A stretch of 64,000 nucleotides of DNA from JAOUFP01 sp963801505 (GCA_963801505.1 CAWDEY010000005.1:62001-126000), one strand, 5' to 3'; positions 50,241 through 59,976 are shown, counted from the first letter of the stretch. Numbers and translations are program-made. Notes: generated from the letters alone by a model not told the origin.

Positions 50241-52484
50241 TTACCCGCACTTTGTGAATCCGCAGCTATGACATACTGCGCAACCCCCTTCGTGTTCCAC
50301 CGCACCGCCGCATTCAGGACAGGCGCCTATGAGCATTGTCTCGCCGTGGCCGTTGCCGCCGTTGCCGTTGGCTTTGTCGCCCTTCTTGGTGTATTTCTCA
50401 AGCGCCTTGGCTATCGCGTCTGAACAGGAAGTTATCTTGCCTCCGCTGGACCATGTCTGTTGGTGGCAGGTAATGCCCTTTAGCTGGTTAATGATCGCCT
50501 CCGGTTCAATATTTGACCTGAGCGCAAGACTGACGAGCCTTCCTATGGCCTCTGCCTGGCTTGAGGCACATCCTCCCGCCTTGCCCATGTGGGTGAAGAG
50601 TTCGAAGAGTTGTCCGTGCTCATCTTCGTTGACAGTAATATATATGGTGCCGCATCCTGTCTTCATCGTCCTTGTTTCTCCGATGATCGCTTCAGGTCTC
50701 TTCCTTGGCACGATCTTTGTCTGCACCTTAGGCTCTGCCTCTTTCGCCGGTGCCTTGCCTGTAGAGCCTGTAGAGAGGACCTGCTCTTCCCTTGAGCCGT
50801 CGCGGTAGACAGTAACGCCCTTGCAACCGAGGTCGTAGGCAAAAAGGTAGACATCCTCTACGTCCTTTGTAGTTGCACTGTGTGAGAAGTTAACGGTCTT
50901 TGAAACAGCGTTGTCAACATATTTCTGGAATGCCGCCTGCATCGCGATATGTTCCATCGGCGATATATCATGGGCTGTAAGGAAGACCGCCCTGACATCC
51001 TCTGGTATCTCCTGGAAGCCGTGCAGGGAGCCTTGCTCTGCGATCTTTTCCATAAGTTCCCTTGACCAGAAGCCGCGTTCTTTAGCAACCTTCTCGAAAT
51101 AAGGGTTTACCTCAAGGAGTTTAGTTCCCTCCATGACTGTCCTTACAAAGGAGACTGCAAAAAGAGGCTCAACACCTGAAGAACATCCTGCGAGGATTGA
51201 GAGCGTGCCTGTTGGAGCGATTGTTGTAACTGTAGCGTTTCGCTGCTTGATCTTGCCGTCATAGATGCTCTCAGGATAATTTGGGAATACGCCCCTTTCC
51301 TCTGCAAGGGCTGCAGAGGCATCCTTGCTCTCTCTCTGTATAAAGCCCATCACCTCTTCAGCGAGTTGAATGGCCTTGTCTGAGTTATAGGGTACAGACA
51401 TCTGGATGAGCATGTCGGCCCAGCCCATCACACCCAGACCTATTTTCCTGTTGGACCTTGTTGTGTCAGCTATCTTCTGTATAGGGTATTTGTTGACATC
51501 AATGACATTGTCCAGGAAATGGACTGATTTCCATACAAGCTTCTTGAGTTTCCTATAGTCTATTTCACTGTCCTTGACCATTCTGGAAAGGTTGATCGAG
51601 CCGAGATTGCAGGATTCATAAGGCAGGAGAGGCTGCTCGCCGCAGGGGTTAGTTGATTCTATCTCCCCTATCTTAGGTGTCGGATTCGCACTGTTTATCC
51701 TGTCTATGAATACGATGCCCGGCTCGCCGTTTTTCCAGGCATGGGTGACTATAAGGTCAAAAACCTTACGAGCATTAAGACTCTTTACAACCTTCTTTGT
51801 CCTGGGGTTGATGAGGTCATAATCGTTGTTTTCCTTTACAGCCTGCATGAAACGATCTGTGATGGCCACAGAGATATTGAAGTTATTGAAACGGGAATTG
51901 TGGTCCTTTGCTGTTATAAAATTCAGGACATCTGGATGGTCAACGCGCAGGATGCCCATATTCGCTCCGCGTCTGGTGCCCCCCTGTTTAACGGCCTCTG
52001 TTGCTGTATCAAAGACACTCATGAACGAAACAGGGCCCGAGGATACCCCTTTTGTTGATCCTACGATATCGCCGCCTGGCCTGAGGTTCGAGAAGCTGAA
52101 TCCTGTGCCGCCGCCTGATTTATGTATAATGGCCGTATGTTTTACAGCCTCGAATATCGATTCCATAGAGTCTTCAATAGGCAGGACGAAACAGGCTGAG
52201 AGCTGTCCCAGTCTTCTGCCTGCGTTCATTAGTGTCGGGCTGTTTGGGAGAAAATCAAGGGATGTGGTCATCCCATAAAAATCTTCCTCTGTCAGCATTA
52301 CCTCTGCCTCGGATTTCCCGTACATGAGGTCTGCTGCTGCTACTGTCTTCGCGACCCGTCTGAAGAGCTCATCAGGTGTCTCAACCGGCCTGCCTTCTTC
52401 GTCTTTTTGCAAGTACCTCTTTTCAAGAACTTTTAATGAGTTCGGCGTAAGACCTATTGATGATGCAGAGCCCTTCATAAGCAT
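50241..52484 (-). CDS. nrdJ: Adenosylcobalamin-dependent ribonucleotide reductase NrdJ (class II)
   Basis: A 747-residue single-chain RNR that reduces ribonucleotides using adenosylcobalamin, so it works without oxygen. Key segments are LDFLPNSPTLMNAGRRLGQL followed by SACFVLPIEDS (active-site cysteine strand), GGTGFSFSNLRPGGDIVGST, and the radical-bearing loop ESTNPCGEQPLLPYESCNLG. A GTLSILAGCSSGVEPLFAVS region follows. The C-terminal zinc ribbon ACPECGGAVEHEGGCAVCHS ends with the thioredoxin-reducible CGFTKCG tail. The start is ATG 52484, after AGGAGG. A NrdR-like box lies about 163 bases upstream. Confidence 0.95.
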   Translation of the reverse strand: MLMKGSASSIGLTPNSLKVLEKRYLQKDEEGRPVETPDELFRRVAKTVAAADLMYGKSEAEVMLTEEDFYGMTTSLDFLPNSPTLMNAGRRLGQLSACFVLPIEDSMESIFEAVKHTAIIHKSGGGTGFSFSNLRPGGDIVGSTKGVSSGPVSFMSVFDTATEAVKQGGTRRGANMGILRVDHPDVLNFITAKDHNSRFNNFNISVAITDRFMQAVKENNDYDLINPRTKKVVKSLNARKVFDLIVTHAWKNGEPGIVFIDRINSANPTPKIGEIESTNPCGEQPLLPYESCNLGSINLSRMVKDSEIDYRKLKKLVWKSVHFLDNVIDVNKYPIQKIADTTRSNRKIGLGVMGWADMLIQMSVPYNSDKAIQLAEEVMGFIQRESKDASAALAEERGVFPNYPESIYDGKIKQRNATVTTIAPTGTLSILAGCSSGVEPLFAVSFVRTVMEGTKLLEVNPYFEKVAKERGFWSRELMEKIAEQGSLHGFQEIPEDVRAVFLTAHDISPMEHIAMQAAFQKYVDNAVSKTVNFSHSATTKDVEDVYLFAYDLGCKGVTVYRDGSREEQVLSTGSTGKAPAKEAEPKVQTKIVPRKRPEAIIGETRTMKTGCGTIYITVNEDEHGQLFELFTHMGKAGGCASSQAEAIGRLVSLALRSNIEPEAIINQLKGITCHQQTWSSGGKITSCSDAIAKALEKYTKKGDKANGNGGNGHGETMLIGACPECGGAVEHEGGCAVCHSCGFTKCG

Positions 52485-52868
52485 ATCCTCCTGTTAACTG
52501 TATTATTATATTTTTTGAACACTGACAAAGATTTAAAATTCAGATCAAATACAGTCTGTATTATAATTATATCCCCTTAAAGCTTTCTTTGTCCCCTAAA
52601 ATACGGACTCTAATATTGCTACAAATTGTATGTTGCAAAGATTAAAACACAACATATAGTATATGTCAAGACAAAAAAAGAGATTTTATTAACATCTTGA
52701 TTCTTAAATATTTTTCCAGTGGATTAGTATGTTTATTTTTTGTTGATAAGTAAAATCCCGTCAAAACAATCAAGTTTAAAGAGTCCCTGACAGCTCTGAC
52801 AAGTTAGACCCAGTGCAAATTTTATTGCATTGTCAGGGGAGCTGGTCCTGTGATAGCATTGCTGTAAT
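52485..52868. other. Divergent regulatory region between nrdJ and ICMT-like gene
   Basis: AT-rich, about 384 bases. Besides the NrdR-like box it includes an inverted repeat (tccctgaca near 52783 with tgtcagggg near 52831) and a small hairpin word TGCAA-atttta-TTGCA. No tRNA or coding frame is evident. Confidence 0.45.
52647..52662 (-). promoter_or_regulatory. NrdR-like box upstream of nrdJ
   Basis: ACACAACATATAGTAT fits the NrdR consensus ACACWAHATWTDGTGT at most positions and is roughly palindromic. NrdR represses RNR genes in many bacteria. A second box at the usual three-turn spacing was not found, so confidence is moderate. Confidence 0.45.
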
Positions 52869-53474
52869 ATGGAAAAACCTCTGAATTTTTTTGACCTGTC
52901 CACCGGAATATTTTTCTTATTTTTTCTGCTGAAGCTTATGCTCATAGGCTTTAAAGAACTGAAAAGACAGAGGAGTGAACGGTTCATAGAAAGGCCGGCA
53001 ACATGGCTGCAATATTCCCAGCCGCCACTGATATTTATTATGATCGTGCTGGTCTATGCCGGTATATTGACAAGCCATTTCAGGCCCGGTCTCCAGTCTG
53101 TAACAGGCTTTATCCTGAGGTTGGCCGGCACGTTTATGATAGCAGCAGGCGTAGTCCTTGCTGCATGGGCCATCAGGTCTATAGGAAAGGACATGCAAAC
53201 AGACATAGCGGTGAATAAAGAACATGTGCTCAGGACAGAAGGCGCATATGCAATAGTCAGACATCCGATGTACCTTTCACTTATCCTGCTTGGGTTAGGG
53301 GCTGGGCTATCGACTCTGAATCTCCCGCTCATCGGGTTCGCCCTGTTTGTGCTGGCGCCAGTACAATTCCTCAGGGCAAGGAAGGAGGAAAAGCTTTTTG
53401 TTAAGCATTTCGGTCTGGCATACACTGCATATCAAAAAAAGACTCCGATGATGTTTCCTTTACGGTTCAGATGA
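52869..53474 (+). CDS. ICMT-like isoprenylcysteine methyltransferase family membrane protein
   Basis: A 201-residue membrane protein of the PEMT/ICMT superfamily. It has about four to five transmembrane helices (10-30, 55-72, 80-105, 140-165). The SAM-binding catalytic region is HVLRTEGAYAIVRHPMYLSL followed by ILLGLGAGLSTLNLPLIGFA. Conserved RHPMY and the E...F...YxxYxxxTPMMFP C-terminal pattern are the family signatures. Bacterial members methylate unknown substrates (lipids or protein thiols). The start is ATG 52869 and it is followed by a convergent zapA gene. Confidence 0.8.
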   Translation: MEKPLNFFDLSTGIFFLFFLLKLMLIGFKELKRQRSERFIERPATWLQYSQPPLIFIMIVLVYAGILTSHFRPGLQSVTGFILRLAGTFMIAAGVVLAAWAIRSIGKDMQTDIAVNKEHVLRTEGAYAIVRHPMYLSLILLGLGAGLSTLNLPLIGFALFVLAPVQFLRARKEEKLFVKHFGLAYTAYQKKTPMMFPLRFR

Positions 53475-53567
53475 TCCTGTAACAAGCCTGTTTATAGATG
53501 ATGTGAGAATAAAGAAAGACCTGCTGACGTCCATGCGTTGGTTCAGGTAAGGCAGGGCTCTTCCGGT

Positions 53568-53840
53568 TTAGTCAAAAAGACCGCTGAGCACATTGGTCTT
53601 TTCCTCTATAACCATTGTAGCTTTTTCGTGTTCTTCCCTGAGCCTGTGCAGTTCATCAGCGATATTCAGAGAGACGAGTATTGCCGCCTTCAGGGGCGCT
53701 ATATTGGGCGAGGAATTGTGTACTTCCTTGAGTTTCAGGTCGACAAAGGCCGCCAGCTTTTTCATGTACTCCTCTGGAGCGTCGCCTTTTATAGTATAGT
53801 TCTGTCCCAGTATGTTGACTTCAATGCTTCCCATCTTCAT
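53568..53840 (-). CDS. zapA: Cell-division protein ZapA
   Basis: A 90-residue ZapA protein. The N-terminus is SIEVNILGQNYTIKGDAPEE followed by YMKKLAAFVDLKLKEV, which forms the beta-sheet/helix head. The ALKAAILVSLNIADELHRLR helix then leads to a C-terminal coiled coil (EEHEKATMVIEEKTNVLS). ZapA stabilises FtsZ filaments. The ATG follows the stop of the ZapB-like gene by one base, so the two are translated together. It stands with the Slt gene in one operon. Confidence 0.9.
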   Translation of the reverse strand: MKMGSIEVNILGQNYTIKGDAPEEYMKKLAAFVDLKLKEVHNSSPNIAPLKAAILVSLNIADELHRLREEHEKATMVIEEKTNVLSGLFD

Positions 53841-53841
53841 C

Positions 53842-54162
53842 TCAAAGTTCTATAGTTTCCAGTTCGGTAATGAGTTCTTCCACCTGTGATTTTATGGATG
53901 TTTTCTCTGCTGTCAAAGACTCGATAGTCCGGTTCTTTTCGTTCAGTACGACTTCGAGTTCCTGTATCTTTCTTTCCAGTGAATTTTTTTCTTCCTTTAA
54001 AGCCTTTACCCTTTCTACAACAGCAGCTATTTTTTCTTCAAGATTTTTAAGCCGTTCCAATGGTATGGTCTCCTTTTTTCTGTCATGAAATATATCTTCC
54101 GGTTTTTCAGGGTTTCCTTTTTTAGTATTATCGTCATCAAAAAGAGTTTTTCCGGGCATCAT
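53842..54162 (-). CDS. ZapB-like coiled-coil protein
   Basis: About 106 residues from ATG 54162 (or 54159). The longer upstream frame overlaps the slt gene and is not used. An acidic start (MPGKTLFDDDNTKKGNPEKP) is followed by a continuous coiled coil (LERLKNLEEKIAAVVERVKA, then NSLERKIQELEVVLNEKNRT) to the end. Coupling to zapA suggests a ZapB-type division cofactor that links ZapA rings, but the assignment rests on position and coiled-coil character. Confidence 0.6.
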   Translation of the reverse strand: MMPGKTLFDDDNTKKGNPEKPEDIFHDRKKETIPLERLKNLEEKIAAVVERVKALKEEKNSLERKIQELEVVLNEKNRTIESLTAEKTSIKSQVEELITELETIEL

Positions 54163-54205
54163 TTTCTTTAAACATACCAGATATAAACCTGCGATGTCTA
54201 TATCA

Positions 54206-56164
54206 TCAAAGCTCCCCAGGTATAATATCCAAAACAGCTCCATCTCTGTCAACAGAAGAGAGTTTTTTGTATTGGAAATAGCTGGTGAGGACCTTTTTGA
54301 CATAATTCCTTGTCTCGGCATAAGGAATATCTTCGATAAATTCGTCAGCAGACCCGTAGTTGCCACGGGCCTGCCACATCCTTACCGCCATCTCGCCTGC
54401 ATTGTACGCAGCAAGAACGTGTGGCAATGAATGAAAATCATTAAAAAGGGATCTCAGATAAAAGCTGCCCAGATGTATATTGTTCCTGATGATCGTCAAC
54501 TGGGAGGGCCTGTTTATGCCGAGCTTCAGGCTTCGGTCGAGGCGGTAAGCTGTCTGTGGCATGAGTTGCATTAGCCCGTAAGCTCCTGCTGTGGATTTGG
54601 CACTGGCGTCAAAACGGCTTTCCTCCCTCATGACCGAAAGCGCGACCAGCGGATCGATGTTATATTTTTTAGCTATTGGCTCCACGCTGTCCCAGTAAGC
54701 CAGTGGGTACCAGAATTTATGCATTTTTTCAGAATAAGGAATTTTTGTTGCAAGACTGATCGCCTGTTTATATTCCCCGAGTTCCTGTAATTTAGTGATG
54801 ACATAAACCAGGTCTTCAGGAGTATCGATTTTTCTGGAGGCGAATAAGAGTTCAATGACCGCTTCTTTCTGCATATTTAGCGATATCATTGCTTCTACGC
54901 GTTCGGATTTTCTTATCCTGTCACGTGAAATATCAATCATCGGCGGATTCAGGGACGCGGGGTTGCTGAGCGGCTTCTTATTCATGGCATAGGCCATGAG
55001 TGCATAGAAACTGTTGTCTGCCTGCATTAGTTTACTGTAAAGTTCGGCCGCATTTTTGCCATCCGCCTCAAGGCTCCTTGCCTGCCAGTAAAGGTATTTG
55101 ATGTCGCCATATTTTTCATATAGCTGTGAGAAGGCTACTGAGGATTTTGCATAATCACCTGAAATATACTGGGCCCATCCAATGCCCCACAGCGCATCCT
55201 CAGCGTCAGAGGGATAATTTTTTAGTACATCATTGTATATTTCTATTGCCCCTTCAAAATCCTTTTCCCTTCTCTTGTCTGCTGCAACGGCGTTGAGCAA
55301 ATATCCTGCTCGCTCGTCTTTCCTTTTAATCAGGCCTCCGAGTGCGATATCGAACCCCTTTTTGTCGCCAGCTCTGTACAGGGAACGGGCCTTGTAATAA
55401 AGATCATCCAACTTGCCGAAGACCTCTGCTGCCTCAACGTATTTCTTCTGTCTGAAGAGGCTGTAGCCCAGGTTTTTAAGTATCTCTGTATGAAAGTCCC
55501 CCCCATCCTTACTGAGTGCCCGTCGCAGATTCTGTTCTGCTTCTGCGAAATCGTTCCGCCTGAACTGGTTGGAAGCCCGTTCAATAATATCTTTTGAGGT
55601 AATGTCTTCGGCCTTAAATTCTGAGAGTGAGGCGCCTGAAAATTCGCCGGCTCCGATGTATATTTTTTTGAAGACCTCTGACGCCTTTTCAGTATTTCCC
55701 GCTTCCCGAAGCGCCTTGCCGTAGAGAAAAAATGCCGCCTCATCCTCCCGGTAATCTCTTATATATGCTTCATACAGTTTTATCACATCACCGCTGAGAT
55801 CTTTTGTCTCACGGATCTCGGCCATACGCACCCTTTTCCTCAATGGAGTCGCAGGGTACCTTTCAAGTAGGGAGTGTATCGTCTCCAGAGCTTTCTGATG
55901 ATCTCCCAGTCCATGGTATGCTTCTGCAAGGTAATATAGCGTGTAGTCTTCAAGCAAAGGAAACTCTCTCTGCGCAAGAGAAAGATTGCTGACCGCCTCA
56001 CTGTAGCGTAAGGCTTCAAGGTCTTTCATTCCCTGCCTGAAATGCTCCCTGCAGTCAGTATTACTTTCTCCGGAATTGGAGAGCAGTAAAAAAACCAAGA
56101 TGCAGGCTAACAGAACAGTCCTGGAGCCGAAGACCTGGAAAATGTTTTTCTTGTGGTTTTTCAT
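54206..56164 (-). CDS. Slt-type soluble lytic transglycosylase
   Basis: A 652-residue periplasmic enzyme. A signal peptide (TVLLACILVFLLLSNSGES) is followed by a long superhelical region of TPR-like repeats (about residues 35-460). The C-terminal SLT domain has the catalytic glutamate in VMREESRFDASAKSTAGAYG, with LMQLMPQTAYRL and LAAYNAGEMAVRMWQA. The fold layout is that of Slt70. It cleaves peptidoglycan to 1,6-anhydro-muropeptides. The 3' end slightly precedes the ZapB-like start (44 bases), so slt-zapB-zapA may be one transcript. Confidence 0.9.
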   Translation of the reverse strand: MKNHKKNIFQVFGSRTVLLACILVFLLLSNSGESNTDCREHFRQGMKDLEALRYSEAVSNLSLAQREFPLLEDYTLYYLAEAYHGLGDHQKALETIHSLLERYPATPLRKRVRMAEIRETKDLSGDVIKLYEAYIRDYREDEAAFFLYGKALREAGNTEKASEVFKKIYIGAGEFSGASLSEFKAEDITSKDIIERASNQFRRNDFAEAEQNLRRALSKDGGDFHTEILKNLGYSLFRQKKYVEAAEVFGKLDDLYYKARSLYRAGDKKGFDIALGGLIKRKDERAGYLLNAVAADKRREKDFEGAIEIYNDVLKNYPSDAEDALWGIGWAQYISGDYAKSSVAFSQLYEKYGDIKYLYWQARSLEADGKNAAELYSKLMQADNSFYALMAYAMNKKPLSNPASLNPPMIDISRDRIRKSERVEAMISLNMQKEAVIELLFASRKIDTPEDLVYVITKLQELGEYKQAISLATKIPYSEKMHKFWYPLAYWDSVEPIAKKYNIDPLVALSVMREESRFDASAKSTAGAYGLMQLMPQTAYRLDRSLKLGINRPSQLTIIRNNIHLGSFYLRSLFNDFHSLPHVLAAYNAGEMAVRMWQARGNYGSADEFIEDIPYAETRNYVKKVLTSYFQYKKLSSVDRDGAVLDIIPGEL

Positions 56165-56263
56165 GGTTTAGTCCGCTTCTCTTTATAATAGACGAAATCG
56201 GTTCTTACATCAATATATCAAAAGATGATTGCCACTGTCTGAATTAGAATAAATTGCTGTACT

Positions 56264-58132
56264 ATGTTATATTTTCTTATGATTACCGACCTTAGACTGC
56301 ACGGAAGCCTGGGCCCTGTGGATTTTTTTGCGTTTATCTCAGGTGCTGGAATGTACAACACCTATTTTTACGAGGAAGAACCGGGCAGTATCAGGTTTTT
56401 TGCGCGGGGCAATGAATTCAAGATCACTGAAGACGGCCTCTATTACAGGGGCACCGGCGGGAGCTTCTGCGAGTATATGTTCGGCGTGGAGAAGCCTTTC
56501 AAGGACATGGTAAAGGAGGAGGTCCTCAACAGGCTGATTATGTTCGGCGCCTTTATGGACAGCAACGAACAGGTTGTCTTCACAAACGCAACGGAGGGGT
56601 CAGAAACATTTTACCGTCTTTTTCTGCAGGGGCATGCTGTAGCCAACTACTACTTTCTCGTTGCTTCAGAATTTCAGGGAGATTACAAAAAACGCCAGAA
56701 GCAACTTCTAAAAGCAGTAGGAAAGTTTTTGAAACGGACAGAGCTTTTATCCGGGGAAAGGGACACTCAATTGCTCAGGAGTTTTGCCCGGGAGCTTGGG
56801 GAAGCAAAGTCCATCATATTTGTTTTTAAGCTGATCCACCGGGGAAATAAGGAATATTATGACGCCTTCAGTCGTTTTTATGCTAAGAACAGGGGCTTGA
56901 CGCCTCAGGAAGAAACTTATCTTGAGGAGATCATTTCAAGGTGTGGCATTGACCGTTACCAGCAGGAGAGGATGAAGATCGATGTTATGTACTGGCATGC
57001 CGAAAACAAGCTGGTCGTCGATGAATATAGAGATGTTCTCGCACATGGTTTTAAGAAGGACACTCCCCATGCCTCATGGCGCGCACGACTGAACCGGCTC
57101 AGGACCCTGAGTATAAGAAACAATATTCCGGTAGTCCTGTTTGACAAACTTGACGAGCTGCTCCTGAAAGGCAAGGAACTCACGGAGATTGAGGAGGCCG
57201 AATATCTCAAGGAATCGAGGGCTATTTTAGAAAATCTTTTCTTCAGGGACCCTTCTTTTAAACAGCATATTATTAATGAAGACATAGTCAGGCTAATAAG
57301 GTCCAAGCATATGGCCTATTCCCGGAACGACAGAGGGTTTGAGCAGGTCCTGCTGGACATCGGGAAGGCCTGCGACGAACTTTCCAGGGAAACAGACGAT
57401 TTCTCTGTATTTGAGGAATTCAGTTCTATCGTCACCTATTTTGACAGATATGACAATGTTCAGGCCCTGTTCAGCCAGATCTCTTTCATGAAAAACATAG
57501 AATTCACAGAAGACTCTCTCAGAAGCCTTGTAGGCAATAAAAAGGCCTTCGATGAACTCGATAGCAGCCTTTTCAAAACAGTGTTCAGCAAGGACCTGCT
57601 GGAAAACAAGTATATAACTAGCTATGGCAAGCGAAAGCTGAAATTGATTCTCAAGGGGATAGATAATGTCCAGAATGGAGAAGCCTCGTATAAAGATGTT
57701 ATTGTTGAATTAAAGACGCTTACAGACGAAGAAAAGCTGTATACGGAAATTCATGCTGCATTAAAGGAAAGGATGAGAAGCTTTTTCCCTGGTCTTGAGC
57801 TTAAGACTGTCAGAAACCAGATCAGGGAAGACATTGCCAGTGAACTTGCTGGAAGGGGGATAACGGACAAGATCCCGCCGAAACTCTTTGAGAAGGTATT
57901 TATTGATCTGAGGAAAGAATCGGTATACCTGAATCAGATACTGCCTGAAGTTATCCAGAAAAGGGATTGCGCGCTCAGGGAAGATTTTCTCGACAACAGC
58001 GGACTTGACCGGTTTTACATTGAATCACTGGAGCATGAATACTTCGAGGAAAAAAATCTCGACATTTGCATTTTAAATTCAATACGTGAGAATAAGACGT
58101 TTTCTGATTTTGGAGGCGGCGAGCGGATTTGA
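56264..58132 (+). CDS. Large conserved protein of unknown function (TIGR04442-like)
   Basis: A 622-residue soluble protein without recognised catalytic domains. It resembles a family I know from Geobacter-like bacteria by its start (MITDLRLHGSLGPVDFFAFI; in-frame ATG at 56279 is equally plausible) and helical charged body. The region GTGGSFCEYMFGVEKPFKDM and repeated helices (SFARELGEAKSIIFVFKLIH) suggest an all-alpha scaffold. The stop codon lies within the antisense of tRNA-Cys, so the last eight residues (FGGGERI and before) are encoded by tRNA antisense sequence. No ribosome-binding site is obvious. Confidence 0.65.
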   Translation: MLYFLMITDLRLHGSLGPVDFFAFISGAGMYNTYFYEEEPGSIRFFARGNEFKITEDGLYYRGTGGSFCEYMFGVEKPFKDMVKEEVLNRLIMFGAFMDSNEQVVFTNATEGSETFYRLFLQGHAVANYYFLVASEFQGDYKKRQKQLLKAVGKFLKRTELLSGERDTQLLRSFARELGEAKSIIFVFKLIHRGNKEYYDAFSRFYAKNRGLTPQEETYLEEIISRCGIDRYQQERMKIDVMYWHAENKLVVDEYRDVLAHGFKKDTPHASWRARLNRLRTLSIRNNIPVVLFDKLDELLLKGKELTEIEEAEYLKESRAILENLFFRDPSFKQHIINEDIVRLIRSKHMAYSRNDRGFEQVLLDIGKACDELSRETDDFSVFEEFSSIVTYFDRYDNVQALFSQISFMKNIEFTEDSLRSLVGNKKAFDELDSSLFKTVFSKDLLENKYITSYGKRKLKLILKGIDNVQNGEASYKDVIVELKTLTDEEKLYTEIHAALKERMRSFFPGLELKTVRNQIREDIASELAGRGITDKIPPKLFEKVFIDLRKESVYLNQILPEVIQKRDCALREDFLDNSGLDRFYIESLEHEYFEEKNLDICILNSIRENKTFSDFGGGERI

Positions 58133-58186
58133 ACCGCTGCATAAAGGTTTTGCAGACCTCCCCCTTAGCCACTTGGGTACGCCGCC
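58111..58186 (-). tRNA. tRNA-Cys (anticodon GCA)
   Basis: The reverse complement begins GGCGGCGTACCCAAGTGG and ends in CCA. Acceptor GGCGGCG pairs with CGCCGCC, anticodon loop CTGCAAA gives GCA, and the T arm has GGTTCAAATCC. It overlaps the 3' end of the large plus-strand ORF by 22 bases. Confidence 0.95.
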
Positions 58187-58293
58187 GATAAATGCTGTAA
58201 TTAGTAATCAGTGAAGAGTGAAAAGTGATTAATTCTATTTATTGTCTTCAGTTTTTACTGTTCTCTGAAAATATTCACTATCCACTGTTTTTA

Positions 58294-58368
58294 TGGAGCG
58301 GGAAACGGGGTTCGAACCCGCGACCCCAACCTTGGCAAGGTTGTGCTCTACCACTGAGCTATTCCCGC
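58294..58368 (-). tRNA. tRNA-Gly (anticodon GCC)
   Basis: The reverse complement begins GCGGGAATAGCTCAGTGG and ends in encoded CCA. Acceptor GCGGGAA pairs with TTCCCGC, the anticodon stem-loop ACCTTGCCAAGGT gives GCC, and the T arm is GCGGG-TTCGAAC-CCCGT. It lies 108 bases from tRNA-Cys and upstream of trpE on the opposite strand. Confidence 0.95.
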
Positions 58369-58500
58369 ATTTTTTTATAAAAAGTTAAGAATTTCAGCTT
58401 TCTCACTGATTGACTCTTAACTTATCTTTGTTCAATAAGCTATAATTACAACACTTAAGTAAGATATGAATTTTAATGTAAAAAGGAAATTTTTGTCAAT

Positions 58501-59976
58501 ATGATTTACCCGGAAATAGAGGAATTCAGGCGGTTATCTGGAAAAGGGAATCTCATTCCTGTCTATAAAGAGATCCTCGCAGATACGTATACTCCTGTTA
58601 CTGCCTTTCTTAAGCTCGGGGGCACCCCTTCTTTTCTACTTGAGAGTGTTGAAGGAGGTGAGAAATGGGCAAGGTATTCATTTCTCGGGGCCAGGCCTGC
58701 AAAAATAATAAAGGGCAGGGGCAGTGCTGTAGAAGTCATAGAGGGCGATTCTTCACAGCAGGTCATTGAGACAGACAATCCGATGGCATTGATCAAAAAG
58801 GAGATATCGGCCTACAGGCCGGTTGAAGTAAAAGGCCTGCCGAGATTTTTCGGCGGTCTGGTAGGTTATATCGGGTACGACATGGTGAAATTTTTCGAGC
58901 CAATAAAGCAGAGGGAGAAAAAGGGGCTCGGCCTTCCGGATTTTTTCTTTATGCTTACTGATACCATGCTCATCTTCGACAGCTTCCAACAAAAGATAAA
59001 GGTTGTATCCAATGCACATATAAATGCAAAAGATGTCGATGAGGTATACAGGGAGGCTCAAGAGAAGATAGATGAAATCATTGTAAGGCTAAGGACGCCG
59101 CTTGTCACGGGCACCTCAGGGCCTGTTGACTCTTCCGGCGAGGTTGTATCCAACATGCCGAAGGAAGAGTTCCTTAGGGGCGTGGAAGAGTCCAAGGAAT
59201 ATGTCATGTCAGGGGATATTGTCCAGGTTGTGCTTTCTCAGAGATTTGAGCGAAATACAACTGTTGACCCTTTCAATATCTACAGGGCACTGCGGGTTAT
59301 CAACCCTTCACCTTATATGTATTATCTAGATATCGGGGATGCGAAAATAGTTGGTTCCTCTCCTGAGATCCTGGTGCGTGTTGAAAACGGAAAGATAGTC
59401 CTCCGTCCCATAGCCGGGACAAGGAAAAGAGGGGCCACAGAAACTATTGATAAAGCACTCGAAGAGGAATTAAAGAAGGACCCCAAAGAGATCGCCGAGC
59501 ATGTCATGCTTGTAGACCTCGGGAGAAATGACGTCGGAAGGGTAGCGGAAACAGGTTCTGTGAAGGTTACTGAATTGATGAAGGTGGAGCGCTACAGCCA
59601 TGTAATGCATCTTGTTTCCAACGTGGAAGGCGATCTGAAGCAAGGTCTTGATGCCTTTGATGTGCTTGCATCCTGTTTCCCGGCCGGTACAGTAAGCGGA
59701 GCCCCCAAGGTGAGGGCTATGGAGATTATAGAAGAAATAGAACCTGACAGGAGGGGGCCCTATGCAGGCTCTGTCGGTTATCTGAGTTATTCAGGCAATA
59801 TGGATACCTGCATTACCATACGGACGTTGATCATAAAGGACGGCAAGGTATATGTACAGGCCGGTGCCGGCATTGTTGCTGACTCCGAGCCTGAGAAAGA
59901 ATATATGGAGACAATCAACAAGGCAAAAGGCATGATGAAGGCTGTGGATATGGCAGAGGAAGGGCTTGATCAATGA
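58501..59976 (+). CDS. trpE: Anthranilate synthase component I
   Basis: A 491-residue chorismate-using enzyme for tryptophan synthesis. The N-terminal feedback region is FLLESVEGGEKWARYSFLGA. The core has DIVQVVLSQRFERNTTVDPF, YMYYLDIGDAKIVGSSPEIL, RPIAGTRKRGATETIDKALE, LGRNDVGRVAETGSVKVTEL and ASCFPAGTVSGAPKVRAMEI followed by IEEIEPDRRGPYAGSVGYLS. These match TrpE better than PabB. No leader peptide or attenuator is visible upstream; tRNA genes are. It is followed after 51 bases by trpG. The remaining trp genes are not here. Confidence 0.94.
   Translation: MIYPEIEEFRRLSGKGNLIPVYKEILADTYTPVTAFLKLGGTPSFLLESVEGGEKWARYSFLGARPAKIIKGRGSAVEVIEGDSSQQVIETDNPMALIKKEISAYRPVEVKGLPRFFGGLVGYIGYDMVKFFEPIKQREKKGLGLPDFFFMLTDTMLIFDSFQQKIKVVSNAHINAKDVDEVYREAQEKIDEIIVRLRTPLVTGTSGPVDSSGEVVSNMPKEEFLRGVEESKEYVMSGDIVQVVLSQRFERNTTVDPFNIYRALRVINPSPYMYYLDIGDAKIVGSSPEILVRVENGKIVLRPIAGTRKRGATETIDKALEEELKKDPKEIAEHVMLVDLGRNDVGRVAETGSVKVTELMKVERYSHVMHLVSNVEGDLKQGLDAFDVLASCFPAGTVSGAPKVRAMEIIEEIEPDRRGPYAGSVGYLSYSGNMDTCITIRTLIIKDGKVYVQAGAGIVADSEPEKEYMETINKAKGMMKAVDMAEEGLDQ

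Noticed and set aside
52605..52636. Second NrdR box paired with 52647-52662
   Set aside because: Sequences at three-turn spacing match the consensus at too few positions.
53475..53567. Possible 6S RNA between zapA and the ICMT-like gene
   Set aside because: The locus beside zapA is a classic ssrS position, and a weak ACCTG...CAGGT hairpin is present. The gap is only 93 bases and 6S RNA needs about 180, so no believable fold fits.
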